Origin: Cercospora beticola
Taxonomy: Eukaryota; Ascomycota; Dothideomycetes; Mycosphaerellales; Mycosphaerellaceae
Length of the DNA stretch: 64,000 bases
Assembly: GCF_033473495.1 (NCBI RefSeq)
Contig: NC_088938.1
Span: forward strand, 3,224,001 to 3,288,000
Direction: 5' to 3'
A model generated the notes under the pieces. The model saw only the letters and a list, made by a program, of their open reading frames with translations. It made no database searches and was not told where the DNA came from. Within the stretch, counting starts at the first letter, position 1; every line of letters begins with the position of its first letter. Both the position numbers and the translations under genes were made by a program. This document shows positions 10,464 through 21,284 of the stretch, one piece after another.

Positions 10464-12440
10464 ATGTTCACCAAGGCCACTCTCTTCGCCGCCTTGTTGG
10501 CTGGCGCCTCTGCCAACACCCCACCAAGCTACGGTGGTGGTGAGCAGCCAAAGGGCTACGACTACCCAGTCGACAGCAGCAGCTACCCAGCCGAGCCAAC
10601 CCACGATGCTACCTATCCCGCTGTTTACCCAACGGAATCGAAGCACGCTGAGTACCCGACCGAGTCGAAGCCTTACGTCTACCCAACTGCTTCGTACCCA
10701 ACCGAGGAGCACCCAACATACACCAAGCCTGCTGAGGACAAGCCCACCTACCCAGCAACTTACCCGGCTCACGAGGACAAGCCAACCGAGCCAGCGAAGC
10801 CATACCTCCCAGAGACCTACTCCTCGGCCAAGCCATCGAAGTTCACCAAGACTTCTGATGACTACGTCTACGCTACTCTCACCAAGACCGACTACGTGAC
10901 CATCACCAAGGATGGCAAGCCATACGTCACAACCACTGAGTCTGTGTACACTACCTACTGCCCAGTGAGTACAGTCATAGGTGGAAGCTCTACGCAAGCC
11001 ACAACACGTGAAGCAGTGACTATCGCTTACACCTATTATTCTCAGGAGTCTGAGAAGACGAAGTCTGTCTACCAGCCAGAGAAGCCGAAGGAGACCTACC
11101 CAGCTGAGAAGCCAAAGGAGACCTACCCAGCAGAGAAGCCAAAGGTACGTACAATCCTGGATCGTACTCTGTTCGTTTCGAAGCTTCCATCGAAGTGCAC
11201 CCTCTTCGTTCCGAAGTTTCCATCGAAGTGCACCCTCTTCGTTCCGAAGCTTCCATCGAAGTGCACCCTCTTCATTTCGAAGTTTCCATCGAAATGCACC
11301 CTCTTCATTTCGAAGTTTCCATCGAAATGCACCCTCTTCGTTTCGAAGCTTCCATCGAAGTGCACCCTCTTCGTTTCGAAGCTTCCATCGTATTTCTTAC
11401 TGACAATTTTCGACAGGAGACCAAGCCTGTCTATCCTGAGCAACCAAAGGAGAGCAAGCCTGTCTATCCTAACAAGCCATACGGAACTGGCTACCCAGAG
11501 AAGAAGCCAGTTCCTTCTGGCTACCAGAGCAAGTCTGAGGTTGTCTACGACAAGACTCTGACCTACACTCAAGGCTATGGTGCTTCCACCACTGTCATCA
11601 CCACCACCGTCAAGTCGACTTCCACTGTCTACCTCACCGAGACCAAGTACGCTCAAAAGCCAACTCAGCCTGCAAACAAGCCAACTTCGCCTGCTTCTCC
11701 AGAACAGCCAAAGGTGCGTTCGGTCGATGAAGGAATACGTTTGAAAATCCGTATTCCTGATGACAGTTGTTGTCGATCAAATCGCTGACTGCTTTCAATA
11801 GCAAACTTACCCAGCCCAGCCTGAGCAACCAAAGAGCTACACCACCGTCAAAACTACCTCCACCATCACCAACTACGTTACCGTGTACCCAACCCAGACT
11901 GCTGAGAAGGACTGCAAGTACGCCACTGTCACCGTCACTCAGAAGGAGACCGTCTACGTCAACCAGCCAAAGCCAACTCAGCCAGCCAAGCCTGAGCAGC
12001 CAAAGGAGCAGCCAAAGCCATCCTACCCAGCCAAGCCAAACCAGCCTGAGGCTCCTAAGTACCCAACTGGTGGAAAGCCATCTTCTGGTTACGCTCAGCC
12101 AACTGGTTTCAAGACCTCCACCAAGTCCAAGGACTACAAGCCTTCTGCGACCTATCCAGTTGAGTCCAAGCCAACCTACCCGGCTACTCACCCAGCTGAG
12201 TCCAAGCCAACCTACCCGGCTACCCACCCAGCCGAGTCCAAGCCAACCTACCCAGCTACCTACCCGGCTGAGTCTAAGGCTACTTACCCTGCTGAGAGCA
12301 AGCCCACCTACCCAGCAACTCACCCAGCTGAGTACCCATCCGTGACAACTGCCTACGTCAGCCCTGTCCCAAGCAAGCCAACCTCCCCTGAGGCTCCTGC
12401 CGGATACGGCGGTGAGGCACCAAAGGGCTATGCCATGTAA
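10464..12440 (+). CDS. Secreted Tyr/Pro-rich repeat protein, probable cell-wall protein (511 aa, four exons)
   Basis: Exons are 10464-10964, 11046-11144, 11417-11713 and 11802-12440; introns are 81, 272 and 88 nt, all phase 0 with GTGAGT, GTACGT and GTGCGT donors. A signal peptide occupies residues 1-17 (cleavage after GASA). The mature protein is rich in Tyr, Pro, Lys, Thr and Glu. It carries EDKPTYPA and ESKPTYPATHPA-type repeats, the latter in near-perfect 12-residue tandem around 12160-12340. Three less repetitive blocks rich in Thr/Val/Tyr (for example TLTKTDYVTIT and YATVTVTQKE) may form beta-structure. The two ends carry a related motif (GGGEQPKGY, GGEAPKGY). No transmembrane segment or GPI signal is seen. 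A role in the wall or extracellular matrix is inferred from composition; no catalytic domain is visible. Intron 2 contains a minisatellite listed separately. Confidence 0.8.
11172..11390 (+). repeat. 33-bp intronic minisatellite, 6.6 copies
   Basis: The unit is ttcgtttcgaagcttccatc followed by gaagtgcaccctc. Units start at 11172, 11205, 11238, 11271, 11304, 11337 and 11370, the last one partial. Copies differ by a few transitions. The array fills most of intron 2 of the Tyr/Pro-rich gene. Because 33 is a multiple of 3, two sense frames and one antisense frame stay open through it, which makes spurious ORFs. Confidence 0.92.
12160..12340 (+). repeat. Coding tandem repeat of 36 bp (ESKPTYPATHPA)
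   Basis: Exon 4 of the Tyr/Pro-rich gene carries about four to five 36-bp units encoding ESKPTYPATHPA with small variations. Neighbouring copies are nearly identical at the DNA level, which suggests recent slippage or unequal exchange. Confidence 0.8.
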
Positions 12441-12799
12441 ATTCCCTATACCCACAGTACTTTGCAAAGGAACAGGATTAGAGAAACAGAGACATGAGTC
12501 GCAGCGCCAGACTTCACGAATTTGACGAGTAGTCGGAAAGAAAGATGGAAGGGACTTCTAAATATCAGACATTTTTGTGTGTGTATTGTTTATTATCTTG
12601 GGTTTGGATGTAGAGAGAGATACCAGCAGCAGGGCTGAAGTGGTGGTGAACAGGAGAGAGAGAGAGATAATTCTTGTGTAGTTGTGAATCATCATCATCA
12701 AGTGTTCATTTGATAATATTTTGTGTATATTTTAATTGTTCGTTTCGATTCTTGTTTATGATGATGTCTCTATGTGTATGATGCGGTGTGGGCTGTGAC
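12441..12799. other. 3' flank of the Tyr/Pro-rich gene
   Basis: This is an AT-rich tail region with GT-rich and GA-rich simple tracts (gagagagag near 12654-12666). It probably holds the 3' UTR and polyadenylation site. No gene was recognised. Confidence 0.4.
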
Positions 12800-13540
12800 G
12801 TACCCGACTCTGGTGGTTTGAAGGGTGAGGCTCAGGTGGTTCGAAGGGTAAGCTGTCTAAATTAGGTATGTGGACCGGCTTGCATTCCTACGCAGCTGGA
12901 TAGGTCACCCTGAGCACTCTATGGTTACTCGGCTGGATATCAGTAGGCTTGAAGGGCGGGTATCAGCAGGCTTGAAGGGTTGGACGAGTAGGCTTGAAAG
13001 GGGGGTATCAATAGACTTGAGAGGTCAACTACCTGTGCTCCTCTGTGAGGCTATTGGGCTAGATAGGTGTGCTTGGACGTTCGGACGCACTGACTTATTC
13101 TCTACGGGATACCTGGCACGGATACGTTGACTCTCTTCATTTGACTCGCCTGGTTTATCAGTGTCTTTGCAGTTGGTCATTTCGACCGGTATGCTGGCAG
13201 GTGGTCAGCTGGCTTATTGGGTTGTTTCGTCCCTTGCTTTGCTGGATAGGTTGGCTTATCCTCAGTTGGGCATATCAAATGGCTCATAAGGCTTGCTGTG
13301 CTGGATAGGTTGGTTTGTCCTCAGCTGGACATATCAGATGGCTCATGAGGCTTGCTCGTCTGGGTAGGTTTGTTGGGGGCGGCTCTCAGCCCTTCCTCTA
13401 CTGGGCACATGGCGTCGCTCTCGTTGCTGACTTCGTTAAGTCGGTGACTTCTTGTCAACAGGGAGAATTGGCTCACTCTTAGCGCTGTCTCTGCGCTCAT
13501 TGGGTCAATTTCCTCGGCTGGACTCGTTGACCTATCTTAT
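12800..13540 (-). pseudogene. Decayed inverted relative of the Tyr/Pro-rich repeat gene
   Basis: On the minus strand, 13322-13299 and 13263-13240 each match the coding sequence for EDKPTYPA in the intact upstream gene at 21 of 24 bases. These two lie in 59-bp imperfect tandem units starting at 13241, 13300 and about 13359. In the first 57 positions the first two units differ at six sites, all transitions. Further Pro/Lys/Tyr-type fragments can be read on the minus strand at about 12810-13030 (TTCAAGCC-type units), but in shifting frames with stops. The 59-bp period breaks the codon frame that a 60-bp unit would keep. I read this as a frameshifted, mutated paralog placed tail-to-tail with the intact gene. 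No open product remains. Confidence 0.55.
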
Positions 13541-15362
13541 TTCTAGTAAGTTATGCACATATAACTATTGGTCTGTCTTGTGCTCATTGTTGGTAGTAGA
13601 GTTCTGTGTTAGTCCGGTGATGACCGATTCCATTTACAATTGGAGCTTAACGTGGGTGTTGGGTTGTATACGCATGCTACTGGCAAACTTCTCGAATGTC
13701 GTTCGCTGCTGTTGGTGATGACGGTGTTATGGTTGTAATGCTCTGTTTGTTCTCATCACAACCACAGCCACAAAAGCAAGAAGCTGTGTTGATCAACGGC
13801 TCGTATTGTACTGCTTGCTGTAATGATTGGTGGCAAGAATGGCGTTGAGTGGAAATGACATATTGCCATCTTGTGATGAGGGTCGAAGTGTAATCTGCCT
13901 TGCTTGCTAAGTTACTGCGTACTCTATGAGTGTTCATTGGTCATGCGTATAGCTTGTTGTTAGCTCAGGCTTGGGATTGCCTCCATTTGGCAGCAGTGAA
14001 AGTATAGCACGCTGACATCACAAATACGGTGCTGCAGTCAAGCAGATCAATCATCATGCCAGGAATCCTGTTTCTCTTGCCGTGGCTTTTCCAGCAGGGT
14101 GACGTTGACCGATGACCATTTACAGTCGTTCAGGATCTGGTTGGCGGCAAAATTCATCTCTAGCAGTATGTCGAACCCTATCTGGTCATCCAGAACAGGA
14201 AGATCCACGGGAAGCTTTTGCAATCAGTAGTGATATCTCTCAATCCCTTTCGAATCAAGCTTCGCCTGACGATCCGGATGACATGACTCCGTAGATCATG
14301 CTCCGGATCTGTTTCGGTATGTGTCGATCACGAGATGGATCTCCGTCTCGGTGCGAGATGACCCAGGCGTCAGCAGGCAAGTTGAGAAGTTCTTCGGTTT
14401 TGCACACGTCCTGTTGGTGGAATTGCTTCAAGGCTGGATGCCGGATTCCTCTTACGAGAATTGTTGAATCTTGAGGATTTGTGGCGTCATTGTTGTTCAT
14501 CTAGATCAAACGTCTGTCTTCTGACACAGGGAAAGCGACTCTGTTGAGTGGGCTGGATTGATAGGTTACGACGTTGTATCACTTGGTCTTTCCAGGTTCG
14601 GACTGTCCGCGATATCGTGGCTGCCGAAAGCGATTGGATGTACCAGCGTGGCTGCCGGACTTGTGCATCTGTGGCTTCCTTCACTCTTAGAAGAGGCTAT
14701 TCATCCTCGACTGAATGGAGTGCGTCCATCACAGTCCAGCGCAACCCCTTCTGAATGCGTTCATCATCGGAATTTATGCCGTCCATTGGGAGAAGTCAGA
14801 AGTGACGGCTTCAAACTTTAGAGCGAAGTAGAGCCGAGGCTTGGCGGGGAAGTGAGGGGACTGGTCGTCGATCCTCCTCCTTGATTCGTGGACGTATTCT
14901 TCCTAGCACCACCACCTCTTTAGCCGGCGATGGCCACGAGCACTACACTTCGGTCGTGCAGCTCATCGCCATGCAGCTCCGCCACGACCAAGATCACCTC
15001 AGGCCAGGGCCTGCGGCATTCTTTTGATACAGCGCTTGATCCTAATTCTTCCTTATCGCTGCCGACATCCATCGAGCAGTTCAATCTCGGGACAATTAAG
15101 CGGCAGCATCTGCAGTATAACACTGCTCCCATCCAGTTCCACTCTGGTGGACACAATTCACATTGCAGACACACCATGTGTGTTTGGTTGACTGACGCCC
15201 AGCTTGTCCGACCAACCCAGAGTACCCATCTAGGTGAGTGCCAATCTCAGTATGCTGTTAGCATGTTCGTGGAGCTGACCTCATCACAGGCCACGGTGCG
15301 AGCGATATCTCCATTCGGTGACCTGCAGTCGCGAGGGCAAACAAAAATCAACTATCTTCTCA
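13541..15362. other. 1.8-kb region, no firm gene; possible 5' exon of the QutR-like gene
   Basis: Short minus-strand ORFs at 14255-14500 and 14487-14684 show no family features. A plus-strand ORF starting at 14930 (MATSTTLRSC) contains a sensible-looking segment (LPTSIEQFNLGTIKRQH) and ends near a good donor (GTGAGT at 15234) with an acceptor at 15288-15289. Joining these sites puts the downstream gene in the wrong frame, so I do not include it. It remains the best candidate for an upstream exon. Confidence 0.35.
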
Positions 15363-17354
15363 ATGGCAGTAGGGCCCATGCCTGCTGTCATGTACAAAGC
15401 CAATGGAGTGATGAAGATTGAAGAAATCATCCATAATGAGCCCCCGCGACTGCTCGTCATCTTCGACAAGGACCAAGAGGAGATTACGCGCATCATCGCA
15501 GACGTGTTGGGACATGCCTACCGTTTGGTCGATGGCCTAGAGGGTGCTCGAGGGTGGTCGGATGAGGCTGTGGTGGGATTGGACAAGGATTTCATTACGG
15601 CGCCGGAGTCTTTACGGAGTTTGGACAGGACGATTATTATGACCCATTGCGTCGATGGACGAGATTCAAGCAACGGACGCCTGACCGAGTACTGCGATTA
15701 CGAGTATCTTTATTCCAAGACGACACCGATTCGTCGGGATGTGGCGAGGTTCTTGGCCTTTGTGTTGGGCCAGTCCAAGCCTCACGAAGACCTCAGAGGA
15801 AAGCCAAGGACGACGATGCTCTGCATGACATTCTCCGACATTCGCGCGGCTCTGCCAAATTTGGATATACTGTCGGTTGGCGCCGATGCAGTTGAACTTC
15901 GCGTGGACCTTTTGCGTGATCCGGAGACTGAGCATAACTTCGGATCTGTGCCAAGCTTGAAATATGTTGGTGAACAGCTCATGCTGCTCCGGCAACGAAC
16001 CGAACTGCCCATTATATTCACGACACGCTGCACAAGCGAAAATGGACGTTTCCCTATGGATGACCCAGAGTTGTATTACACCTACCTCCGCAAAGCCATG
16101 CAATGGGGCTGCGAATATATTGACGTTGAGTTGTGGCTTCCAGTGGAGATCAGACGAAGGCTCGCCGCCGAGAAAGGGCATAGCAAAATCATATCCGCCT
16201 GGCACGACTTTTCTGGGCGATTCAAGTGGACCTCGCCACAAGCTCAGCAGATCTTCCAGGAAAGTGCGCTGTACAGCGACGTGGTCAAGATGATCGCACT
16301 CGTCAGCAGCATGGAAGACAACTACGAGCTGGAGTACTTTCGATCGACAGTTCAAGGTCGATCGCACCCACCATTCTCGGGCTTGAACATGGGAGTGGCT
16401 GGTCAGCTGTCAAGGACACTGAATAAAGTCTTCACACCAATCACCCATCCACTGATGCCACTCATCGCGGCACCTGGTCAGCTTAGCGCTGCTGAGATCA
16501 ATTCAATGCTCCACTCTATGGGTCAGATGCCAGAGCTAGACATTCATGCGATTGGACGCGTGCGCACAAATGGCCACGCCATGTTCCTTGAGAAGTGTCT
16601 CAATGAGCTCAGCTTGCCTCATCGTCTAATATGCGTTGAGCAACCCCCGAGTAGTTCGTTGCAGCCATACCTCGCTAGAGCGCAATTTGGGGGTGCCTAC
16701 ATTAATCCTCCGGTGGGGGTCGAGAACGCAACATACCTGCCAACTCTCACTGAGTCTGCATCTGCGATTGGGCAAGTCGACACTGTTGCTGTACGACAAA
16801 CCAAAAGTGGCAACACACTTGTCGCTGACAACGTCGCGTGGAAAGGCATTCGAGCGACCTTGACTCGGGATTTCGTTCCGAGCGCCTACGCTGGCCGAGC
16901 TGCGATTGTCATTGCAAACAACGAGGGTCAGGCTGCAGCTGCAATATATGCACTTACCAGCTTGGATATTGGGACTCTGTACACCATCGGCTTCCAGTCA
17001 TCAGGTCACAAGCAGCTGCAAGGTCTCGGCGACCTCGATGCCATCGAATCGCCATTCGCGGTGATCTCCGCGTTGCCAGCCGAGCGGTCTATGGCAGCAG
17101 TCCCTGTTCTGAAGCATTTCACGGCGAAGAACAGAAAGAGAGCGACGTCCGCTGGCAAGATCTTCCTCGACTTGTCCAATGGCATCAAAGGCAATGGAGA
17201 CTCGGTGTCGATCGCCGAGTCACTAGGATGGGCAGCATACCCTTGTGCAGACTACGTCTCTCGCATCGTGGTAGAGGCGATCCGGGGCTTGGTGGGCGAG
17301 AATGTTCCGTGTGACTTTGTGAGGCTCGCAGCTGGGAGGGGATTATACACATGA
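15363..17354 (+). CDS. QutR-like quinate pathway repressor (AROM C-terminal homolog, 663 aa)
   Basis: Proteins of this family resemble the last three domains of the pentafunctional AROM enzyme and repress quinate-utilisation genes by binding the activator QutA. From the first in-frame ATG at 15363, residues 1 to about 130 correspond to the shikimate-kinase-like part but are short and lack a P-loop. About 150-400 is a type I dehydroquinase-like domain: His281 (WHDFSG), Lys309 (VVKMIAL) and an Arg in NMGVAGQLSR match the catalytic positions of the enzyme. About 405-663 is shikimate-dehydrogenase-like, but the catalytic Lys/Asp sites read INPPVGVEN and DNVAW (489-493), and the Gly-rich nucleotide loop reads ANNEGQAA, so that part looks dead. 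The frame is open upstream of 15363; a spliced 5' exon may be missing. A zinc-cluster regulator lies downstream on the same strand. Confidence 0.85.
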   Translation: MAVGPMPAVMYKANGVMKIEEIIHNEPPRLLVIFDKDQEEITRIIADVLGHAYRLVDGLEGARGWSDEAVVGLDKDFITAPESLRSLDRTIIMTHCVDGRDSSNGRLTEYCDYEYLYSKTTPIRRDVARFLAFVLGQSKPHEDLRGKPRTTMLCMTFSDIRAALPNLDILSVGADAVELRVDLLRDPETEHNFGSVPSLKYVGEQLMLLRQRTELPIIFTTRCTSENGRFPMDDPELYYTYLRKAMQWGCEYIDVELWLPVEIRRRLAAEKGHSKIISAWHDFSGRFKWTSPQAQQIFQESALYSDVVKMIALVSSMEDNYELEYFRSTVQGRSHPPFSGLNMGVAGQLSRTLNKVFTPITHPLMPLIAAPGQLSAAEINSMLHSMGQMPELDIHAIGRVRTNGHAMFLEKCLNELSLPHRLICVEQPPSSSLQPYLARAQFGGAYINPPVGVENATYLPTLTESASAIGQVDTVAVRQTKSGNTLVADNVAWKGIRATLTRDFVPSAYAGRAAIVIANNEGQAAAAIYALTSLDIGTLYTIGFQSSGHKQLQGLGDLDAIESPFAVISALPAERSMAAVPVLKHFTAKNRKRATSAGKIFLDLSNGIKGNGDSVSIAESLGWAAYPCADYVSRIVVEAIRGLVGENVPCDFVRLAAGRGLYT

Positions 17355-18598
17355 TGGCCATGCAGGGCAATAGTGACACGGCGTTGGGGGTATGGGTATG
17401 GATATAGGGTATGGGGCATGCAGGCACACTGACACAGTGTAGGGCAGAACAGTCCTTACTGCAGGCATCTCTGCCTTTCGTATGTAGTCGTTAAGCATCG
17501 TGGTTTCTTGCTCTGTGCAGCATTCCATATGGGGAAGGTCGGCTAGGTATGTTCGGTGGAAGGTTCAGCTCGGTCCGATGCACCCCGATGTCTTGTCGAC
17601 GTCCCGCCCTCCACACCGTCACTGGTCTTGCGCACTTCCAACCTTAGCCGTGTAGATGAGGCTAAAAGCTGCTTTTCTTGCACACACAGAGTTCGGCCAG
17701 CAAAGTTACTATTGTAGCAGCTCGTAAATCGAGCCTGTACAGTCAGGCTTTGATTAGAGCTCCCACGGCTCCGTTGTGTCAACAGCCGAAATGAGCACAA
17801 CTTCCACTCAGCGGCAACGACGACGACAGCACAACACGAGCGGCTCACGAAACTCGGATGTCAGGACCCGTGTGCTACACACCAGCTACACCGACCGTGG
17901 TTGTCGCCATCTTTCTGGAACGTTGACAGATCAACCCCGGCCGTCCACGTGCCCAATGTCCCCCGGCTAAAGACAGATTGCTAGCGCATGCTCGGTTCGC
18001 CTTCGCGTTGTCGCTCCCCCTCACCAGTATATTCTTGTCCTTCCAGAAAAGTCTGTCTCGAAGCGACGCCTGCACCGTTAGACAGCCTGGCACGCAAGAG
18101 TGACCAGTCGTCTGTGCAGGCGCTGCGCTGTTCCAATCTATTGCTCCATTCTCGCCCTGCACCCCAGAACAGGCACTCACCACCGGGAGTGGAGGTGGCT
18201 TGCATGCCTCCCATCAAAGCTTGCCCATCCTGCGCACGTCTTGCCGTCCTCAGCAGCAAGAAGAGGCGGTTTGTCGGATCGCCCGCATGCTACCCAGATC
18301 CCGTAAGTCGCAGCATGGCTAGCACGCAGCAGCGTGTGGGTGGTAAGGTAGTATGTGCCCTGCAGATCTCCCCCGCCCTTTCGTGCCCGTGATCTGTAAA
18401 CTTGGGGTTGAACCTAGTGCGAATGGTCGCAGTATGGCGTACCGGCTCCACAAGCGAAGCGACAAACACGATGGACCTATCCTGCTTTAACCTTCAAGCT
18501 TGCCCTCTTGTTGCTCCTTGATCTTTTCTGGCTTGCTCGGCAGACGTTATGCTCCTCGCTCCTCTACACCTTGGGCATGGAATACCGATGACACGAGC
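17355..18598. other. Intergenic region, 1.2 kb
   Basis: This lies between the QutR-like gene and the zinc-cluster regulator, both on the plus strand. It should hold the regulator's promoter. Only short ORFs without recognisable products are present. CT-rich stretches occur near 18000-18060. Confidence 0.4.
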
Positions 18599-21127
18599 AT
18601 GACCATGGCAATTGCACAACAGAACAGTGTAGACATGGCGACCATTGCGAGGCCAATCGAACGCCTGCCGGTCAGGAAGTCGAATGGCGACCAGAAAGAG
18701 GCGATGAATTGCAAGAGCTGTCGGAAGCGAAAGGTTTGTTTTTCAGTATTGAAAAAGGTCAGCTTTGGATGCATGCTGACCTCGGCCAGATCAAGTGCAA
18801 TCGCTCGACACCAAGTTGCGAAGCATGCCAGGTCTTCAACTGTCCTTGCATTTATGGTATGGCACTCAATCGCGCGTCAACCCCGCGAGAGCTGACAATT
18901 CGAAGACGCCATACCAAAGAAACGAGGGCCCAAGACCGACGTATTGGAGGCCTTACTCAAGCGCGTTAATGGACTTGAGAAACGTCTGAAAGATGAGCAA
19001 AAGGGCGATTCTACCCAAGACGCGACTTCAACTAGTCCGCAAAGCGACAAGCAGATTTCTGAGAGAGGCGAGGAGGCAGAAGTGGCGAGGACTTCACCAG
19101 GTGTGCACGACTTCGACTTTGCGGAGCTGAGGCCAGTGAGGTCAGCCCCGATGCCCATCGAGCCAGCGCCTCCAGCAGCACCAGCTCGAGAAGCAATGGC
19201 GTTCACTGATGCCCTGCTCGACACCTATTTCGCTCGACTGCACAACAAACCATATTACATCCTCGATGAGACAGCCACACGACAGCGCCTCCGCGACGGA
19301 AGGCTTCCTGTGTTCCTCATCAACGCGATACACGCAGTGGCAATTCGATATGTGCCTCATCTATGCGGTGGCCACAGCGGAGCTGTCCGCTCAAGCCAGG
19401 ACTATGTGCATCGGGCACGAGCACAAATCGACGTGGACGAGCCCAATATTGACAACCTGCAGGCACTGTTGCTCCTGGCAATGGCCAACTTCCAGAACGG
19501 CCGAGGCAAGAGATGCTACATGGTGCTCACACACGCCGTCAGCATGGCGTTTGCACTAAACCTTCACCGCGAATTGCCAGCAGAGCTCCGCATTGCGTCC
19601 TCGGAGCGAGAGGGCCGCAGAAAACTGTTCTGGACATGCTATCTAATGGATCGCTTCACAGTCAGCGGCTCGAAGCGACCCTCACTCATTGCCGACGAAT
19701 CCATCTACCTGAGACTGCCGGCTTGGCGACCCCAAGGATCTCAGGTCCTCGTGGACGGCAATTTCTTTCCAAGCGCGGGACAGGGCCTGGGTGTCTCTAA
19801 TGCTGCCCAAGGTAGCGGTGCTATGCTCATTGAAATTGTCCGCGTGCTTGGGATCACCAATCGATACCTTGCCGCTGGCGGTGTGAAGGGTGATTCGCAC
19901 TTCCCTTGGCATGCACAGTCGACTTTGTCCAGGATTCGATCCGACTTGGATTACTGGGCTGCAGCTACGCAGGATATCTTCACATCCATCGATACCTTGT
20001 TTGGATCACATGATAGCTCGACGCTTGTGCTGAGCAAGCTGATCTACCATCTTGTACACTGTCTCATCTATCGGCCGTTCCTACCTATCGATCTGGCAGA
20101 GCTCTCTGGAACAGGTCAACATCAATCATGGCAGATCGAAGCGACAAATTTGTGCTTCATGCATGCCAACGCCATAGCTGAGCTGGTCGAAATAGGCAAG
20201 AACACCGCCCTCCTCGACTGGCCGTCCTTTGTCGGCTATGCAGTCTGCACAGCAGGCACGATCCACGTCCATGGTGTCCACTACTTGTCGTACCGGGAGG
20301 GAGATGCCTTCAGCCATAGTGCAGAGTTCTTACATCGAGCTATGTTGCAGCTCACTGAACTGCGATCCACCTGGGCGGGCGTGCAGCATCAACGGGATAC
20401 TTTACAAGCAGTCTATGCCAGCCATGCACAGCTTGTAAAATCCTTGGCGAGCAGCCCGATGCGCTTCTCTCCGGTCTTCCAGATGGAGGATTTCTTTGAC
20501 AGATACCCAGGATGCTATATCGATGGGGCCCATGTCAGCTTCTCCGACATCATCATTGACACTGGCATGAACGAAGGAATGCTTCGAGAGGCCAATAATC
20601 TCTGGAGTCCGGAGGCATGTCTGTCTGCAGTGCAGACTCAGCCCGCACCTCAGAATAATGGCCCCATCCGGAAGCCAAAGAAGCGAAGAGCGACAGCACC
20701 CAACCTACCATACCCAACACCACCAAAGCAAGCTATGTTGACACAACCAAATCAACAACAACCTGCGTTGCCGAGTGTGCCCGAGCTTGCAGTCATCGAC
20801 GAACAGCCCGTTGGCAACGAACCAGACGAGGTACAAGAGCAGCAGAACCCCATGCTCTTCGACGGAGAGACGTTCCCGCCAAATCTTACTTTCAGTCCCA
20901 TACCATCCGCAATCAGCATGCCGAATCCAATAGGCTTTGATCCCTATCAAGGTCGTGTGCTGGACCAGACGACTCCAGGCAGCTTCAACGGAAGCGCTGA
21001 ATCGGCTCATACAGAAGTCGAAAGCGATCCTTTCTTGAGCTTGTTGGAGCAGTTGGCTGAGAATGATGCGACGACTGCATTTGGAGGTCATGGAGACTTT
21101 GACTTCTATATGGGTGTTCAGACATGA
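18599..21127 (+). CDS. Zn2Cys6 fungal transcription factor (about 807 aa, three exons)
   Basis: Exons are 18599-18733, 18790-18856 and 18906-21127, with introns of 56 and 49 nt. Splicing rebuilds a binuclear zinc cluster, C-x2-C-x6-C-x6-C-x2-C-x6-C (CKSCRKRK joined to IKCNRSTPSC, EAC and CPC), split by an intron after the KRK as in many fungal family members. It is followed by a basic linker (PKKRGPK) and a short coiled-coil-like helix (LEALLKRVNGLEKRL). The middle is a fungal-specific transcription factor domain with the RRKLFWTCYLMDR and LHRELP landmarks. The C-terminus is Pro/Gln-rich with an acidic end. Target genes are unknown. The start is uncertain: ATGs at 18599 and 18605 are both in frame, and the second has the better context (ACCATGG). 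Position next to a QutR-like repressor invites, but does not prove, a joint role. Confidence 0.88.
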
Positions 21128-21284
21128 TGTGAAGTGAGGCTAAAAAAGCATTATTAATGCAGCAGATGATGCGAGCATCTGCTGCTTGAAAGCGTGTAAA
21201 ATCCGCTGCAGCATCATTGCACTTCTCAATCAGCATTTTTTGAGCGTTCTTAGTTGATACCCACCATAGTGCTGGCTTCTTCTC

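Noticed and set aside
10371..10997. Minus-strand ORF of 208 codons (Trp/Leu/Gly/Val-rich)
   Set aside because: It is the shadow of the Pro/Tyr/Lys-rich exon on the other strand; the composition follows from the complement of that exon.
11172..11390. Regular 33-bp repeat as a CRISPR-like array
   Set aside because: Units are directly adjacent with no spacers, and the host is a eukaryote.
11123..11656. Minus-strand ORF with an 11-residue repeat (TKRVHFDG type)
   Set aside because: It is the antisense reading of the 33-bp intronic minisatellite; the array length keeps every frame open, so it is not evidence of coding.
11634..12467. Minus-strand ORF of 277 codons opposite exon 4 of the Tyr/Pro-rich gene
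   Set aside because: Same reason: a Trp/Leu/Gly-rich complement of Pro/Thr/Lys codons with no family features.
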